Source: Microbacterium algeriense
Lineage (GTDB): Bacteria > Actinomycetota > Actinomycetes > Actinomycetales > Microbacteriaceae
Direction of reading: 5' to 3'
Length of the DNA: 64,000 nucleotides
Assembly (NCBI RefSeq): GCF_008868005.1
Contig: NZ_WAAO01000002.1
Span: forward strand, 992,001-1,056,000
The translations under genes were made by a program, and so were the position numbers. The notes under the pieces were generated by a model, which searched no databases, was not told where the DNA came from, and saw nothing but the letters and a program-made list of their open reading frames with translations. Below, one piece after another: positions 1 to 8,366 of this stretch (the first letter of the stretch is position 1; each line of letters opens with the position of its first letter).

Positions 1-692
1 GCGTGCGCGCCCGCACCCGCAACGGTCGGCTTGCGCACATCGCGCTGACCGGAGGTTCGATGGGCGGCGCCGTGCTGGCGGCGACCGCCGAGGATCCGCG
101 CAGCGCTGAGATCGACTGGTCGCTCGTGCACTTCTGGTGGGGCGACGAGCGCTTCGTGCCGCGGGACGACCCCGACCGGAACTCGCTGCAGTCACGCCAC
201 GCGCTGCTGGATCGCATTCCGGTGCCCGCGGAGAACGTGCATGAGGTCTCCGGACCGGAGACCGGCCTGACCCTCGACGAGTCGGCGTCGGCCTATGCCG
301 CCGAGCTCGCACGTTTCAGCACCGCGGAGCACCCCTGGCCGTCGTTCGCGGTCTGCTTCCTCGGGGTGGGTCCGGACGGCCACATCGCCTCGCTCTTCCC
401 GGACCGTGACGAGGTCACCGTGACGGATGCGGCAGTCCTCGCCGTGCGGGACTCTCCCAAGCCTCCCCCGGAGCGTGTGACGCTCACCCGTCCGGTGCTG
501 AACTCCTCGAAGCGGGTATGGCTCGTGCTCACCGGCGCCGACAAGGCCTCCGCGCTCGGGCTGGCTCTCGCCGGCGCGAGCTACTCCAGCGTTCCCGCCG
601 CGGGGGCCAAGGGACGCAAGCGCACGGTGTTCTTCGTGGACGAGGCCGCCGCGTCCGAGGTCTCCCCCGATCTCATCGACCAGGCCTACTGA
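1..692 (+). CDS. pgl: 6-phosphogluconolactonase, 5' end outside window
   Basis: Hydrolyses 6-phosphogluconolactone to 6-phosphogluconate in the oxidative pentose phosphate pathway, in the cytoplasm. The visible 229 residues carry the family signatures: the N-terminal LTGGSMG loop, WGDERFVP around residue 46, and the LGVGPDGHIASLFP motif around residue 120. About 25-35 N-terminal residues are missing, because the family normally has a beta strand before LTGGSMG; the frame is open to the window edge and the GTG at position 3 is inside the protein. The gene ends with TGA and is followed closely by the convergent transporter gene on the minus strand. It normally sits after zwf and opcA, which would lie outside the window. 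Confidence 0.93.
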   Translation, partial: VRARTRNGRLAHIALTGGSMGGAVLAATAEDPRSAEIDWSLVHFWWGDERFVPRDDPDRNSLQSRHALLDRIPVPAENVHEVSGPETGLTLDESASAYAAELARFSTAEHPWPSFAVCFLGVGPDGHIASLFPDRDEVTVTDAAVLAVRDSPKPPPERVTLTRPVLNSSKRVWLVLTGADKASALGLALAGASYSSVPAAGAKGRKRTVFFVDEAAASEVSPDLIDQAY

Positions 693-729
693 CCGCTCGA
701 CGCCTCGTCGACTCCGTGGCCGTGGCCGC

Positions 730-1830
730 CTACGAGGCGTCCGGGCGCGTAGGGCCGTCCGCGTCGCGACGCGGAGCGTCCGGGGTCTGCGGCGGAGCGT
801 CGGTGCGCTGCGGAGAAGCGGTCGCCTCTTCCCCCGGCGCCGCCTCCGCTGAAGGCGTGCTACCGCGCACGATGCCGAGCTCCTGGCTGTCGCTGAGCAC
901 CTGCGGGTGGTAGCGGGCGAGTCCGACGACGCCCCACACCGCGATCGCGCCGGCGACGGCGAAGATGACGAGCACCCACCACGGGGCTGCGGCCGCTTCC
1001 CCCAGCACCACCATGCCGATCAGCACGGCCACGAGCGGATCGACGACCGTGAGTCCGGCGATGACGAGGTCGGGCGGGCCCGAACTGTAGGCGGTCTGCA
1101 CGAAGTACGCGCCGACGGCGGCGGCCGAGACCAGCGCGAGCACGCAGATCGCGGTGATCCACTCGAACTGACCGGCCTCGATCCGCTTGATCACGACCTT
1201 CGCGAGCGTCGCGACGAAGCCGTAGAGCACGCCGGCGCCGATCACGTAGAAGAGTGCGCGCATGCGGTGCCGCAGGATCAGCCAGCACGCACCGAGGACG
1301 ATGATGACCACGAGCAGCAGGGCGAGGATCACGAAGAGCTCGCGGTCGGTCACCTCCTGCTCCGTGGCGTAGATCGCGGCGAAGAAGACGAAGAGGAAGA
1401 TGCCGCCGACACAGCACACGATCGCGGTCAGCGACTGCCTGGTCGGCGAATGTCCGGAGATGCGGGCGTTCAACAGCGTGGTGATGACGAGCGCGATGGC
1501 ACCCAGTGGCTGCACGACGATCAGGGGCGCCTGCACGAGGGCGGCCAGCTGGCAGATGACGGCGAGACCCAGCATGAGGGTGCCGACGAGCCAGGAGGGC
1601 CGTGTGAGCAGCCGCTTGATCTGGTTCAGGGTCAGACCGGAGGCGCCGTCCGCGCCGCTGAGACGCTCGACCTTCTCCACGCCGCGGTGCTGATACTGCG
1701 CCCCGAGGGACATGAACACCGCACCGGCGAGGGCGAGCGGGATGCCCAGCAGCAGGCCCGGATTCTGGAAGGCGCCGACGAGCTGATCGCCGACATCCTC
1801 CACCGCGTTCATCCACACCCCAGCAGTCAC
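730..1830 (-). CDS. DMT-superfamily (EamA/NIPA-like) multi-span transporter
   Basis: An integral membrane protein of 366 residues with about nine hydrophobic segments and a hydrophilic C-terminal tail (from about residue 315) rich in Ala, Pro, Glu and Asp. The layout, with an internal repeat of GIPLALAGAVF-like and VVDPLVAVLIG-like segments, is that of drug/metabolite transporters and of the NIPA/DUF803 magnesium-transporter-like relatives. The substrate cannot be read from sequence. The start is taken as GTG at 1830 because a TAGGGT hexamer ends exactly 6 nt upstream, as expected for a leaderless transcript; an ATG at 1812 is the alternative. The gene is divergent from def. Confidence 0.8.
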   Translation of the reverse strand: MTAGVWMNAVEDVGDQLVGAFQNPGLLLGIPLALAGAVFMSLGAQYQHRGVEKVERLSGADGASGLTLNQIKRLLTRPSWLVGTLMLGLAVICQLAALVQAPLIVVQPLGAIALVITTLLNARISGHSPTRQSLTAIVCCVGGIFLFVFFAAIYATEQEVTDRELFVILALLLVVIIVLGACWLILRHRMRALFYVIGAGVLYGFVATLAKVVIKRIEAGQFEWITAICVLALVSAAAVGAYFVQTAYSSGPPDLVIAGLTVVDPLVAVLIGMVVLGEAAAAPWWVLVIFAVAGAIAVWGVVGLARYHPQVLSDSQELGIVRGSTPSAEAAPGEEATASPQRTDAPPQTPDAPRRDADGPTRPDAS

Positions 1831-1836
1831 AGTACG

Positions 1837-1842
1837 ACCCTA
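1837..1842 (-). promoter_or_regulatory. -10 hexamer of leaderless transporter transcript
   Basis: TAGGGT on the minus strand, 6 nt before the GTG at 1830. This spacing places the transcription start on the start codon. It faces the equivalent hexamer of def. Confidence 0.45.
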
Positions 1843-1861
1843 CCCGCCGACCGGCGCCGAC

Positions 1862-1867
1862 TAGGGT
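1862..1867 (+). promoter_or_regulatory. -10 hexamer of leaderless def transcript
   Basis: TAGGGT on the plus strand followed by 6 nt and the GTG start of def at 1874. There is no Shine-Dalgarno sequence between them, which supports leaderless translation. Confidence 0.5.
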
Positions 1868-1873
1868 TGTGAC

Positions 1874-2440
1874 GTGGCTGTACTTCCGATTCGCATCATG
1901 GGCGACCCCGTCCTGCACTCCCCCGCCTCCCCCGTCGACGAGATCACCGACGAGATCCGCACGCTCGTCGCGGACATGTTCGAGACGATGGACACCGCGC
2001 CCGGCGTCGGCCTCGCCGCCCCTCAGGTGGGCGTCCCGCTGCGCATCTACACGTACGCCTACGTCGATGACGACGATCAGCCCTGGCGCGGCGTCCTCAT
2101 CAATCCGGAGCTCTGGATGGTTCCGCTCGAGCCGGGAGAGCCCGACCCCGACCTCGAGTCCGAGGGGTGCCTGTCGTTCCCCGGTGAGCGGTTCCCTCTG
2201 CGCCGCTCCGAGCGCGTCCGCGTGACCGCGACCGATCTGGAGGGCCGACCCGTCTCGATCGACGTCGACGGGTGGCGCGCACGCATCATGCAGCACGAGT
2301 TCGATCACCTCGACGGCATCCTCTACGTCGATCGCCTCTCCGACGGCGACTGGAAGACCGTGCAGAAGATCGCCCGCAAGCGCGGATGGGGGCGCCCCGG
2401 CGCCAGCTGGATGCCCGGCGTCGACGATCTCGAGGGCTGA
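1874..2440 (+). CDS. def: Peptide deformylase
   Basis: Removes the N-formyl group from nascent proteins; a metalloenzyme acting at the ribosome exit. All three family motifs are present in the 188-residue protein: GVGLAAPQVG (about residue 45), EGCLSFPG (about 98, metal-ligand Cys) and QHEFDHLDG (about 140, two metal-ligand His and the catalytic Glu). The C-terminal tail of about 35 residues (WKTVQKIARKRGWGRPG) is typical of actinobacterial forms. The start is GTG at 1874, chosen because the translated N-terminus (VLPIRIMGDPVLH) fits the family and a TAGGGT box lies 6 nt upstream. Confidence 0.96.
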   Translation: MAVLPIRIMGDPVLHSPASPVDEITDEIRTLVADMFETMDTAPGVGLAAPQVGVPLRIYTYAYVDDDDQPWRGVLINPELWMVPLEPGEPDPDLESEGCLSFPGERFPLRRSERVRVTATDLEGRPVSIDVDGWRARIMQHEFDHLDGILYVDRLSDGDWKTVQKIARKRGWGRPGASWMPGVDDLEG

Positions 2441-2482
2441 GCGCGCACGCGCACTCCCAGCTGGAGCAAAGCCTTCTTCAAG

Positions 2483-2512
2483 TTGCGTCATAGACTCCGG
2501 GCCGGATAGCGT
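2483..2512 (+). promoter_or_regulatory. Possible promoter of the septum-formation-type lipoprotein
   Basis: TTGCGT (2483-2488) and TAGCGT (2507-2512) are separated by 18 nt. The mRNA would have a leader of about 50 nt with a good ribosome binding site (GGAGGGAAAAAC) directly before the ATG at 2570. Weak by itself; only the spacing and position support it. Confidence 0.35.
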
Positions 2513-2569
2513 GTCCCGCGGCGGGGGCTTTTCGCATGCCCTCAGATCACACACCCTGGAGGGAAAAAC

Positions 2570-3079
2570 ATGACGACGATGCGCACGCGACGTGCTCTGA
2601 TGCTCGCTGGATCCGCCGTCGCGCTCACGGTCGCGCTCACCGGCTGCAGCGCGATCAACGGCATCCTGGGCAACGGCGATGCCGATCGCGATGAGGAGAC
2701 CGGCCAGGTCACCGAGAGCTCCAACGTCGGCGTGTTCGCCGTCAAGCTCGGCGACTGCATGATGGACACGGGAACCGGCGTTCTCACCGACGCCAACATC
2801 CTCCCGTGCGACGAGCCGCACGACCAGGAGGTGTACTACGAGATCACGATGGACGACGGCGACTACGCCGAGGACAACATCAACGCCGCCTCCGAGGAGT
2901 GCATCGGAGACGCCTACACCTCGTTCGTGGGCGTCGCCTATCAGGACTCCGCGCTCGACGTGACGACTCTGACGCCCACCAAGGAATCGTGGGAGCAGGC
3001 CAACGACCGCGTCATCCAGTGCATCATCTTCGACCCCGCTGGTCAGACCGAGGGTTCGCTGGCCGGCGCCGGGCGCTGA
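2570..3079 (+). CDS. Lipoprotein of the septum-formation (PF13845-like) family
   Basis: A 169-residue exported protein. Residues 1-25 are a signal peptide ending in the lipobox LTGC, so Cys25 should be lipidated and anchor the protein to the outer face of the membrane. The rest contains paired cysteines in the pattern GDCMMD, LPCDEPHDQEVY, EECIG and IQCIIFD. The phrase C-D-E-P-H-x-x-E-V-Y with the C...C spacing is typical of the actinobacterial septum formation/DUF4190-associated domain. Its molecular role is unknown. Strong ribosome binding site GGAGGG; followed by a clear hairpin terminator. Confidence 0.75.
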   Translation: MTTMRTRRALMLAGSAVALTVALTGCSAINGILGNGDADRDEETGQVTESSNVGVFAVKLGDCMMDTGTGVLTDANILPCDEPHDQEVYYEITMDDGDYAEDNINAASEECIGDAYTSFVGVAYQDSALDVTTLTPTKESWEQANDRVIQCIIFDPAGQTEGSLAGAGR

Positions 3080-3094
3080 TCCGCTGCTTTCCGA

Positions 3095-3126
3095 CGAAGG
3101 GCCCCGCCGACCGGCGGGGCCCTTCG
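3095..3126. terminator. Bidirectional hairpin terminator
   Basis: Perfect 14-bp arms (CGAAGGGCCCCGCC and its complement) around a 4-nt loop, between the plus-strand lipoprotein gene and the convergent pucR-type gene. No long T run, as is usual for actinobacterial terminators. Confidence 0.8.
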
Positions 3127-3148
3127 TGGTCTGCGGGCTCCAGCGGTG

Positions 3149-4567
3149 TCAGCCGTCAATCGCCCGCAGGGCGAGCCAGGCGGCGACCCGATCATCCGGA
3201 TCGGCGAGCGAGAGTCCCGTCAGATCCTCGATCCGGCGGATGCGCGCCGTGAGAGTCTGGCGATGGATGCGCAGTCGTGCCGCGCTCTCCCCCCATGCCC
3301 CGTTGGCGGACAGGAAGACACGGAGCGTCTGGATGAGCTCGTCGGGGCGATCCGCCGCGCGCAGGGGGTCGAGCAGACGCGCGATGCGCTGAGTCTGATC
3401 TCGATTGAGCTGTCCGAGGACGAAGGCGACGGTGGGGATCGCCTCGTATCGGACGACCCGCTCGCCCCCGGTGCGCGCGGCTTCGCAGGCGTGCCGCGCC
3501 TCGTCGACCGACCGCTCGAGGGCGTCGATGTCCGCAGGCCTCCCGAGCCCGAGATACAGCGTCGAGGCATAGGTGCGGGCCCGGTGCGCGATCTGCTGCG
3601 CGTGATCCTCGCGCACCGCACCGAGGATCAGCCCCCGCTGCGAGGTGAACACGTGCTCGGCCCCCAGCTCGTCGAGCCAGAGCGCCAGAAGGTGCTCCAC
3701 GTCCACCCCGCTCGTGCGCGATGCCAGGGCGAAACCCACCAGCGTGCGCTCGTGCACGCCCCAGCGTCGGAGCAGACGTGCGGCGTCCTCCCCGCCCTGC
3801 AGCACCGTCTCGAACATCATCGATCTCCCGAGGCGCTCCAGATGGCTGCTGTCGCGCGTCCGCATCAGGAGGTCCAACAGGGCGGCCGTCTGCGAGCTCA
3901 GCTCCCGGCCGCGGCCGGAGTTGTCGTTGCGGGGCGCGGTGACCAGCTGCGCGGTGATGTCCTCCCCCGGCCCCACCGGGTGCACCTGCAGGGCGCGATG
4001 ACGCACGCGCACCGGTCTCCCGACGGCGACGGCGATCGCATCGTCGATGTGCAGGCTCCCCGCGCCGGCGGTGGTGATCACCTCGCCGTGTCGATCGAGC
4101 AGCACGGCCCAGCCGTCGATGCGGTGCGCGAGCTCGGCGATGACCCCCGTGATGCCGCTGCGCCGGGCGGCGAGCGTGAGAACACGCATCGCCGAGGTGA
4201 TCGCCCTCGCCTCAGCAGCCTGATCCACCGCGAGAAGGGAGGTCAGGGTCGGCGCCAGGAGCTCCTGCGTCGTCGCAGCCCCCACCGTCGCCGTGATCTC
4301 CGCCCCGAGCAGGACTTCGCGGACGGCGGGACCATCGGCATCCGTGACCACGACGGCATCGCGCAGGAGCGCGAGCCGATCGGGATCGTCGCCGAGGGCA
4401 CGGAGCTGCTCGTCGTCAGCCACCACGAGGGTCGCGAAGAGGCGATCGGTCGGAGCGCCGAAGGACCCCATGTCGACGACCGCGTTCACCGCTCGAGCGT
4501 CCGGGACCGCGCCGGGGAGAAGCTCGCCGTGCAGGTATCGAGCCACGGAGGCGACATCACGAGCCAT
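3149..4567 (-). CDS. PucR-family transcriptional regulator
   Basis: A 472-residue regulator with the PucR layout: an N-terminal ligand-sensing region (about residues 1-170, reading as a PucR N-terminal domain), a central GGDEF-like/CdaR segment (about 240-370), and a C-terminal helix-turn-helix (about 400-455; the GAWGESAARLRIHRQTLTAR region) of the HTH_30 type. PucR proteins regulate purine, amine or sugar-acid catabolism. It is divergent from an alcohol dehydrogenase and an APC permease and probably controls them. The start is ATG 4567 rather than the upstream TTG 4591, because TATGAT lies 6 nt before the ATG. Confidence 0.85.
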   Translation of the reverse strand: MARDVASVARYLHGELLPGAVPDARAVNAVVDMGSFGAPTDRLFATLVVADDEQLRALGDDPDRLALLRDAVVVTDADGPAVREVLLGAEITATVGAATTQELLAPTLTSLLAVDQAAEARAITSAMRVLTLAARRSGITGVIAELAHRIDGWAVLLDRHGEVITTAGAGSLHIDDAIAVAVGRPVRVRHRALQVHPVGPGEDITAQLVTAPRNDNSGRGRELSSQTAALLDLLMRTRDSSHLERLGRSMMFETVLQGGEDAARLLRRWGVHERTLVGFALASRTSGVDVEHLLALWLDELGAEHVFTSQRGLILGAVREDHAQQIAHRARTYASTLYLGLGRPADIDALERSVDEARHACEAARTGGERVVRYEAIPTVAFVLGQLNRDQTQRIARLLDPLRAADRPDELIQTLRVFLSANGAWGESAARLRIHRQTLTARIRRIEDLTGLSLADPDDRVAAWLALRAIDG

Positions 4568-4573
4568 CCCTCG

Positions 4574-4579
4574 ATCATA
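4574..4579 (-). promoter_or_regulatory. -10 hexamer of leaderless pucR-type gene
   Basis: TATGAT on the minus strand, 6 nt upstream of ATG 4567. A transcript starting at the usual distance would begin on the start codon; this decides against the upstream in-frame TTG. Confidence 0.5.
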
Positions 4580-4683
4580 CAATTCGTCCAATCCGGTGCC
4601 GCTGCTTCACCGTTTTGTCGGATGCCGTGGGTTCTCCGTCTCTCCTAGCATCGTGCGCATCCCCTCTCCACCCGAAGGATGTC

Positions 4684-5781
4684 ATGAAAGCTGTTGTCTT
4701 CCGCGATCCGCAGTCGCCCATCGAGTTCGTCGACGTCGACCTCGCTCCGCCCCGCGCCGGAGAGGTGCGCGTGCGGATCGCCGCCGCGGGCGTGTGCCAC
4801 TCGGACCTGCACGTCAAGCGCGGGGAATGGGATGCCGCGGCTCCCCTGGTCATGGGCCACGAGGGCTCCGGCGTCGTCACCGAGTTGGGCGAAGGGGTCA
4901 CGACCCTGGCCGTGGGCGACCACGTGGTGCTGAGCTGGGTTCCCCCGTGCGGAGAGTGCCGCTACTGCCGCGCCGGGCACGAGGCGCGGTGCCAGAAGGT
5001 GGCGACGGTGGTCGCTCCGCTCGGCGTGCTCTTCGACGGCACCTCGCGCCTGAGCCGCGACGGCGAGCAGCTCCATCATTACCTCGGCGTCTCGTCCTTC
5101 GCCGAGGAGGTCGTGGTCCCCGCCTCCGGAGCGGTCAAGGTCCGAGACGACGCGCCGCTCGACGTCATCGCCGTCGTCGGCTGCGCCGTGGCCACCGGTG
5201 TCGGCGCCGTGCTGAACACCGCCGCCGTCGAGCCGGGTTCCACCGTCGCGGTGATCGGCTGCGGCGGCGTGGGCCTCAACGTCGTCCAGGGAGCACGCCT
5301 CGCCGGCGCCGAGCGCATCGTCGCGATCGACGTGCGCCCCGAGAAGACCCAGATGGCCCTGCAGTTCGGGGCGACCGATCGCATCGACGCGTCGCAGGGC
5401 GACGCCGTGGCGCAGCTGCGCGAACTCATCCCCGACGGTGTGGACTACGCGTTCGACGCGATCGGGCGCACGACCACCACCGAGCAGTCCATCCAGATGC
5501 TGGGACTGGGCGGCGCGGCCGTCATCGTCGGACTCCCGCCGACGGGAGCGCGCGCGTCGTTCGAGCCGCTCGTGCTCGCCGAGGCCGACCAGCGCATCCT
5601 CGGCTCGAACTACGGCTCGGTGCGGCCCTCGATCGATGTGCCGGCCCTCGTGGACCGCTACATGGACGGTCAGCTGAAGATCGACCCGCTCATCTCGGGG
5701 CGCCGTCCGCTGTCCGAGGCCGCCGCGGCCCTCGACGACCTCGAGGCCGGGTCCGCCCTCCGCACCCTCCTCATCCCCTGA
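4684..5781 (+). CDS. Zinc-dependent alcohol dehydrogenase, MDR superfamily
   Basis: Oxidises an alcohol (or reduces an aldehyde) with NAD(P). The 365-residue protein has the catalytic-zinc ligands (GVCHSDLH Cys near residue 38 and GHEGSGVV His-Glu near 59), four structural-zinc cysteines in CGECRYCRAGHEARC (about residues 85-100), and the Rossmann motif GCGGVGLN near 193. It resembles class III / NDMA-type alcohol dehydrogenases. The ATG at 4684 has the ribosome binding site GAAGGA. It is followed after 47 nt by the APC permease, so the pair probably forms one catabolic operon for an amino alcohol or similar compound under PucR control; the substrate is not known. Confidence 0.88.
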   Translation: MKAVVFRDPQSPIEFVDVDLAPPRAGEVRVRIAAAGVCHSDLHVKRGEWDAAAPLVMGHEGSGVVTELGEGVTTLAVGDHVVLSWVPPCGECRYCRAGHEARCQKVATVVAPLGVLFDGTSRLSRDGEQLHHYLGVSSFAEEVVVPASGAVKVRDDAPLDVIAVVGCAVATGVGAVLNTAAVEPGSTVAVIGCGGVGLNVVQGARLAGAERIVAIDVRPEKTQMALQFGATDRIDASQGDAVAQLRELIPDGVDYAFDAIGRTTTTEQSIQMLGLGGAAVIVGLPPTGARASFEPLVLAEADQRILGSNYGSVRPSIDVPALVDRYMDGQLKIDPLISGRRPLSEAAAALDDLEAGSALRTLLIP

Positions 5782-5828
5782 CCGCCTCCCGCTGTCACCA
5801 CCCCCTGAAACCCGAATCCAGGAGAACC

Positions 5829-7265
5829 ATGTCAGACACCGTCGTCGCCCCGCCTGGCGCCCCTCAGGATGCCGGTCTGCGCACCGGCGTCATGAGCGGT
5901 CCCGAGCTCGCCGCCCAGGCCATCGCCAACATCGCCCCCAGCGCCGTCATCGCCTTCACAGCAGCGGCCATCTTCCTCGGCGCCGGCAACGGCACCATCT
6001 ACGCCTTCGCCCTCGCCACGATCGTGATCCTGTGCGTCGGCTACTGCGTCGTCGTCTTCGCCCGCAAGCACGCGTCAGCGGGTTCGCTCTACACCTACGT
6101 GTCCAAGGGCCTCGGACCGTTCGGCGCCTTCCTCGCCGGCGTGACGCTGCTGATCGGCTGCTTCGGCATCGCGGCGGCCTCGCTCAGCGGTTCCGTCAGC
6201 TACATGGCGCAGTTCCTGAGCATGCTCGGTCTTCCGGCGCAGGGCCTGGGCTGGGACATCGGCCTGGCCATCGTGCTCGGCGGGCTCGCCACCCTGTTCA
6301 CCATCCGGGGCATCCGGCTCTCGGCGCGGGTGTCCCTCGTGCTCGAGCTCCTCTCGGTCGGCATCATCCTCATCCTGCTGATCGCCGCACTCGCATGGGC
6401 AGGTCCCGCCGCCTGGGATCCCGCGCAGGTCCTCGCAACCGGATCCTCCTTCCAGGGCATCGCGTCCGGGATGGTCCTCGGCATCCTGGGCTTCGTCGGC
6501 TTCTCCTCGGCCGACGCGCTCGGGCGTGAGGCGAAAGAGCCGTACAAGGCGATCCCCCGCGCGATCATGTGGAGTGCCCTCGGCGTCGGCGTGCTGTACG
6601 TGTTCGCGGCCTACACGCAGATCGCGGTGCTCGGCGACGACCTCGCGACGTCGGCGAGCCCGCTGGAGAGCATGTCGGCTCTGATCGGGATGCCCGGCTG
6701 GTTCGCGGCCGTGCTCACGTTCGGCGTCTCGGCGTCGTTCTTCGCGGTCGTGGTCGCCCCGCTCAACGTGATCGGACGCATCGTCTACGTGATGGGCAAG
6801 GAGGGCGTCGTCGCGGAGCGGTTCGGCCGGACGCACGAGCAGCACCTGACTCCGCACCGCGTGCTGATCATCGCGGGTGCAGCGGCCGTCGCGGTCGACA
6901 TCGTGCTCCTGCTCTCGGGCGCGGCCACCGGAGACATCCTGGTCTGGGTCAACACCTGGGGAACCTACGGATACATGGTCGCCTACGCCCTCGTCGCGAT
7001 CGCCTGTGTGGTGTACACGCAGCGGGCGAAGATGCGGAACGGTCTCGTGAAGGTCTGCGCGACGGTCGCCGTCGTGACGATGGCGTACGTCTTCTTCGCG
7101 AACGTGTGGCCGGTTCCGGCCTTCCCGTACAACGTGATCCCCTACGTGTTCCTGGTGACCGTCGCCCTGGCCCTCACCCGGTACGCCTACCTCGCCCGCC
7201 GTCGTCCCGACGTGATCGCCCGCATCGGCAACACCGAGACGAGCGCGATGGAGGGCGTCGGCTGA
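5829..7265 (+). CDS. APC-superfamily amino acid/amine permease
   Basis: A 478-residue membrane transporter with 12 predicted helices. The first helix region (residues 20-45, with SGPELAAQAIANIAPSAVI) and the GREAKEPYKAIPRA stretch near residue 235 are typical of APC-family proton symporters of the YkbA/ethanolamine-permease-like group. It acts in the cytoplasmic membrane. The ATG at 5829 follows GGAGAACC. It is the second gene after the alcohol dehydrogenase and is closed by a strong hairpin. A role in importing the substrate of the dehydrogenase is inferred from context only. Confidence 0.85.
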   Translation: MSDTVVAPPGAPQDAGLRTGVMSGPELAAQAIANIAPSAVIAFTAAAIFLGAGNGTIYAFALATIVILCVGYCVVVFARKHASAGSLYTYVSKGLGPFGAFLAGVTLLIGCFGIAAASLSGSVSYMAQFLSMLGLPAQGLGWDIGLAIVLGGLATLFTIRGIRLSARVSLVLELLSVGIILILLIAALAWAGPAAWDPAQVLATGSSFQGIASGMVLGILGFVGFSSADALGREAKEPYKAIPRAIMWSALGVGVLYVFAAYTQIAVLGDDLATSASPLESMSALIGMPGWFAAVLTFGVSASFFAVVVAPLNVIGRIVYVMGKEGVVAERFGRTHEQHLTPHRVLIIAGAAAVAVDIVLLLSGAATGDILVWVNTWGTYGYMVAYALVAIACVVYTQRAKMRNGLVKVCATVAVVTMAYVFFANVWPVPAFPYNVIPYVFLVTVALALTRYAYLARRRPDVIARIGNTETSAMEGVG

Positions 7266-7291
7266 CCTTCGCCGACTGCACGACTTCACGC

Positions 7292-7330
7292 CGAGTGCAC
7301 GGGTTCCCCGCGTGGGGGCCCGTGCACTCG
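7292..7330. terminator. Long hairpin terminator after the APC permease
   Basis: Perfect 12-bp arms (CGAGTGCACGGG at 7292-7303 and its complement at 7319-7330). The loop itself contains CCCC-GCGT-GGGG, so the hairpin can extend inward to a second stem. Confidence 0.7.
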
Positions 7331-7351
7331 CGGAGATCGCACGCGCACGAG

Positions 7352-7379
7352 AAAAGCCCCCTCCGTGGAGGGGGCTTTT
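7352..7379. terminator. Terminator of tRNA-Asn (minus strand)
   Basis: Arms AAAAGCCCCCTCC and GGAGGGGGCTTTT around GT. On the minus strand this hairpin lies just after the tRNA and ends in a T run; it can also work on the plus strand. Confidence 0.85.
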
Positions 7380-7383
7380 CCGT

Positions 7384-7459
7384 TGGCTCCCCGGCTTGGA
7401 CTCGAACCAAGAACCTGCCGGTTAACAGCCGGCTGCTCTGCCAATTGAGCTACCGAGGA
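7384..7459 (-). tRNA. tRNA-Asn(GUU)
   Basis: On the minus strand the 76 bases fold as a full cloverleaf: acceptor TCCTCGG paired with CCGGGGA (one G-T pair), D arm GCTC/GAGC, anticodon arm GCCGG/CCGGC with loop CTGTTAA (anticodon GTT), T arm CTTGG/CCAAG with loop TTCGAGT, discriminator G and an encoded CCA (7384-7386). A T-rich hairpin terminator follows. Confidence 0.97.
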
Positions 7460-7556
7460 ATGTGCTCCGCTGAGCGGGCAACTCGACAAGCTTAGCAAAC
7501 TCCGCGCGGTGTTCGTGACACCGGGGGCCGCTTCCCGGATGCCGGGCGTGTCGTGC

Positions 7557-8330
7557 TCAGCGCCGCGAATCCGACTCGGCGTTCGGCACCCAGAGCAGGT
7601 CCTTGCCCACCCCGCGGGCGACCACATGGCCTCCGCGGAGCATGAGCGTCTCGGCGTTCAGCTCGCGGATGAAATCGGCATCGTTGGTCACGAGGAGCGC
7701 CGCCATCGACTGCTCCTTCCGCCGCCGGGTGATCGCGTCGAAGACGACCGGCCGTACCTCGAGGTCCAGGTTCGCGAGCACCTCGTCGGCGATGAGTACC
7801 TTCGGCTCCAGCACGAACGAGCGCGCGATCGCGACACGCTGGCGCATGCCGGCGCTGAGCTCGTACGGGAACTTCGATGCCGTGCCGAGCGGGAGGTGCA
7901 GCTCGTCCAGCAGGGTCGCCACGCGGATCGAGAGGGCCTTCGTGTTGACCCGGCGCTCGCGGATGAGGATCGGCTCCGCGATCACCTCGTTCACGGTGAG
8001 CCGCGGGGGCAGATCGGCACCGGCGCCCTGCGGCACGAAGCCGGTGCGGTACGTCAGGATCCGGTGTTTGCGGCCCGGTCGCCGCACATCGACGCCGCAC
8101 ACCTGCGCGCGGCCGCCGACGACCTTCACCGACGGATCCGTGGACCCCGCCAATGCCGCCACGAGGGTCGACTTCCCGGATCCGGTGGGGCCGGCCACGC
8201 AGATCAGCCCACCGGGCGCGAGCGAGAAGGTGACGCCGTCGACGGCCCGCGTCGGCATCCCGTGCCCGATCCGGTCGATGACCAGATCCGAACAGTCGAT
8301 CGCGTTCGAGGACTCTGGCTTGCGGGACAT
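7557..8330 (-). CDS. ABC transporter ATP-binding protein, no partner permease nearby
   Basis: A 257-residue ATPase domain. Walker A is GPTGSGKST near residue 46, the Q-loop is FVPQG near 95, the signature is LSAGMRQR near 158 (Ala replaces the usual second Gly), and Walker B is VLIADE near 180. The regions around the signature resemble DppD/OppD-type or lipoprotein-export ATPases. No permease or binding protein gene adjoins it: the neighbours are tRNA-Asn and dnaG. It may serve a transporter encoded elsewhere, or act without a membrane partner. Walker A Lys and the H-loop region (LLVTND, Asn-Asp instead of His) suggest that the switch histidine is replaced. Confidence 0.8.
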   Translation of the reverse strand: MSRKPESSNAIDCSDLVIDRIGHGMPTRAVDGVTFSLAPGGLICVAGPTGSGKSTLVAALAGSTDPSVKVVGGRAQVCGVDVRRPGRKHRILTYRTGFVPQGAGADLPPRLTVNEVIAEPILIRERRVNTKALSIRVATLLDELHLPLGTASKFPYELSAGMRQRVAIARSFVLEPKVLIADEVLANLDLEVRPVVFDAITRRRKEQSMAALLVTNDADFIRELNAETLMLRGGHVVARGVGKDLLWVPNAESDSRR

Positions 8331-8366
8331 ACGTCCATCCTGCCTTCTGCGCGCCCCGGGACGAGG

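Noticed and set aside
4568..4591. Upstream TTG start for the PucR protein.
   Set aside because: A TATGAT box sits between it and the ATG at 4567, with leaderless spacing to the ATG.
7481..7500. CTCGACAAGCTTAGC near tRNA-Asn resembles the hairpin repeat core.
   Set aside because: It lacks the stem arms and shares only about 11 bases with the repeat; probably chance.
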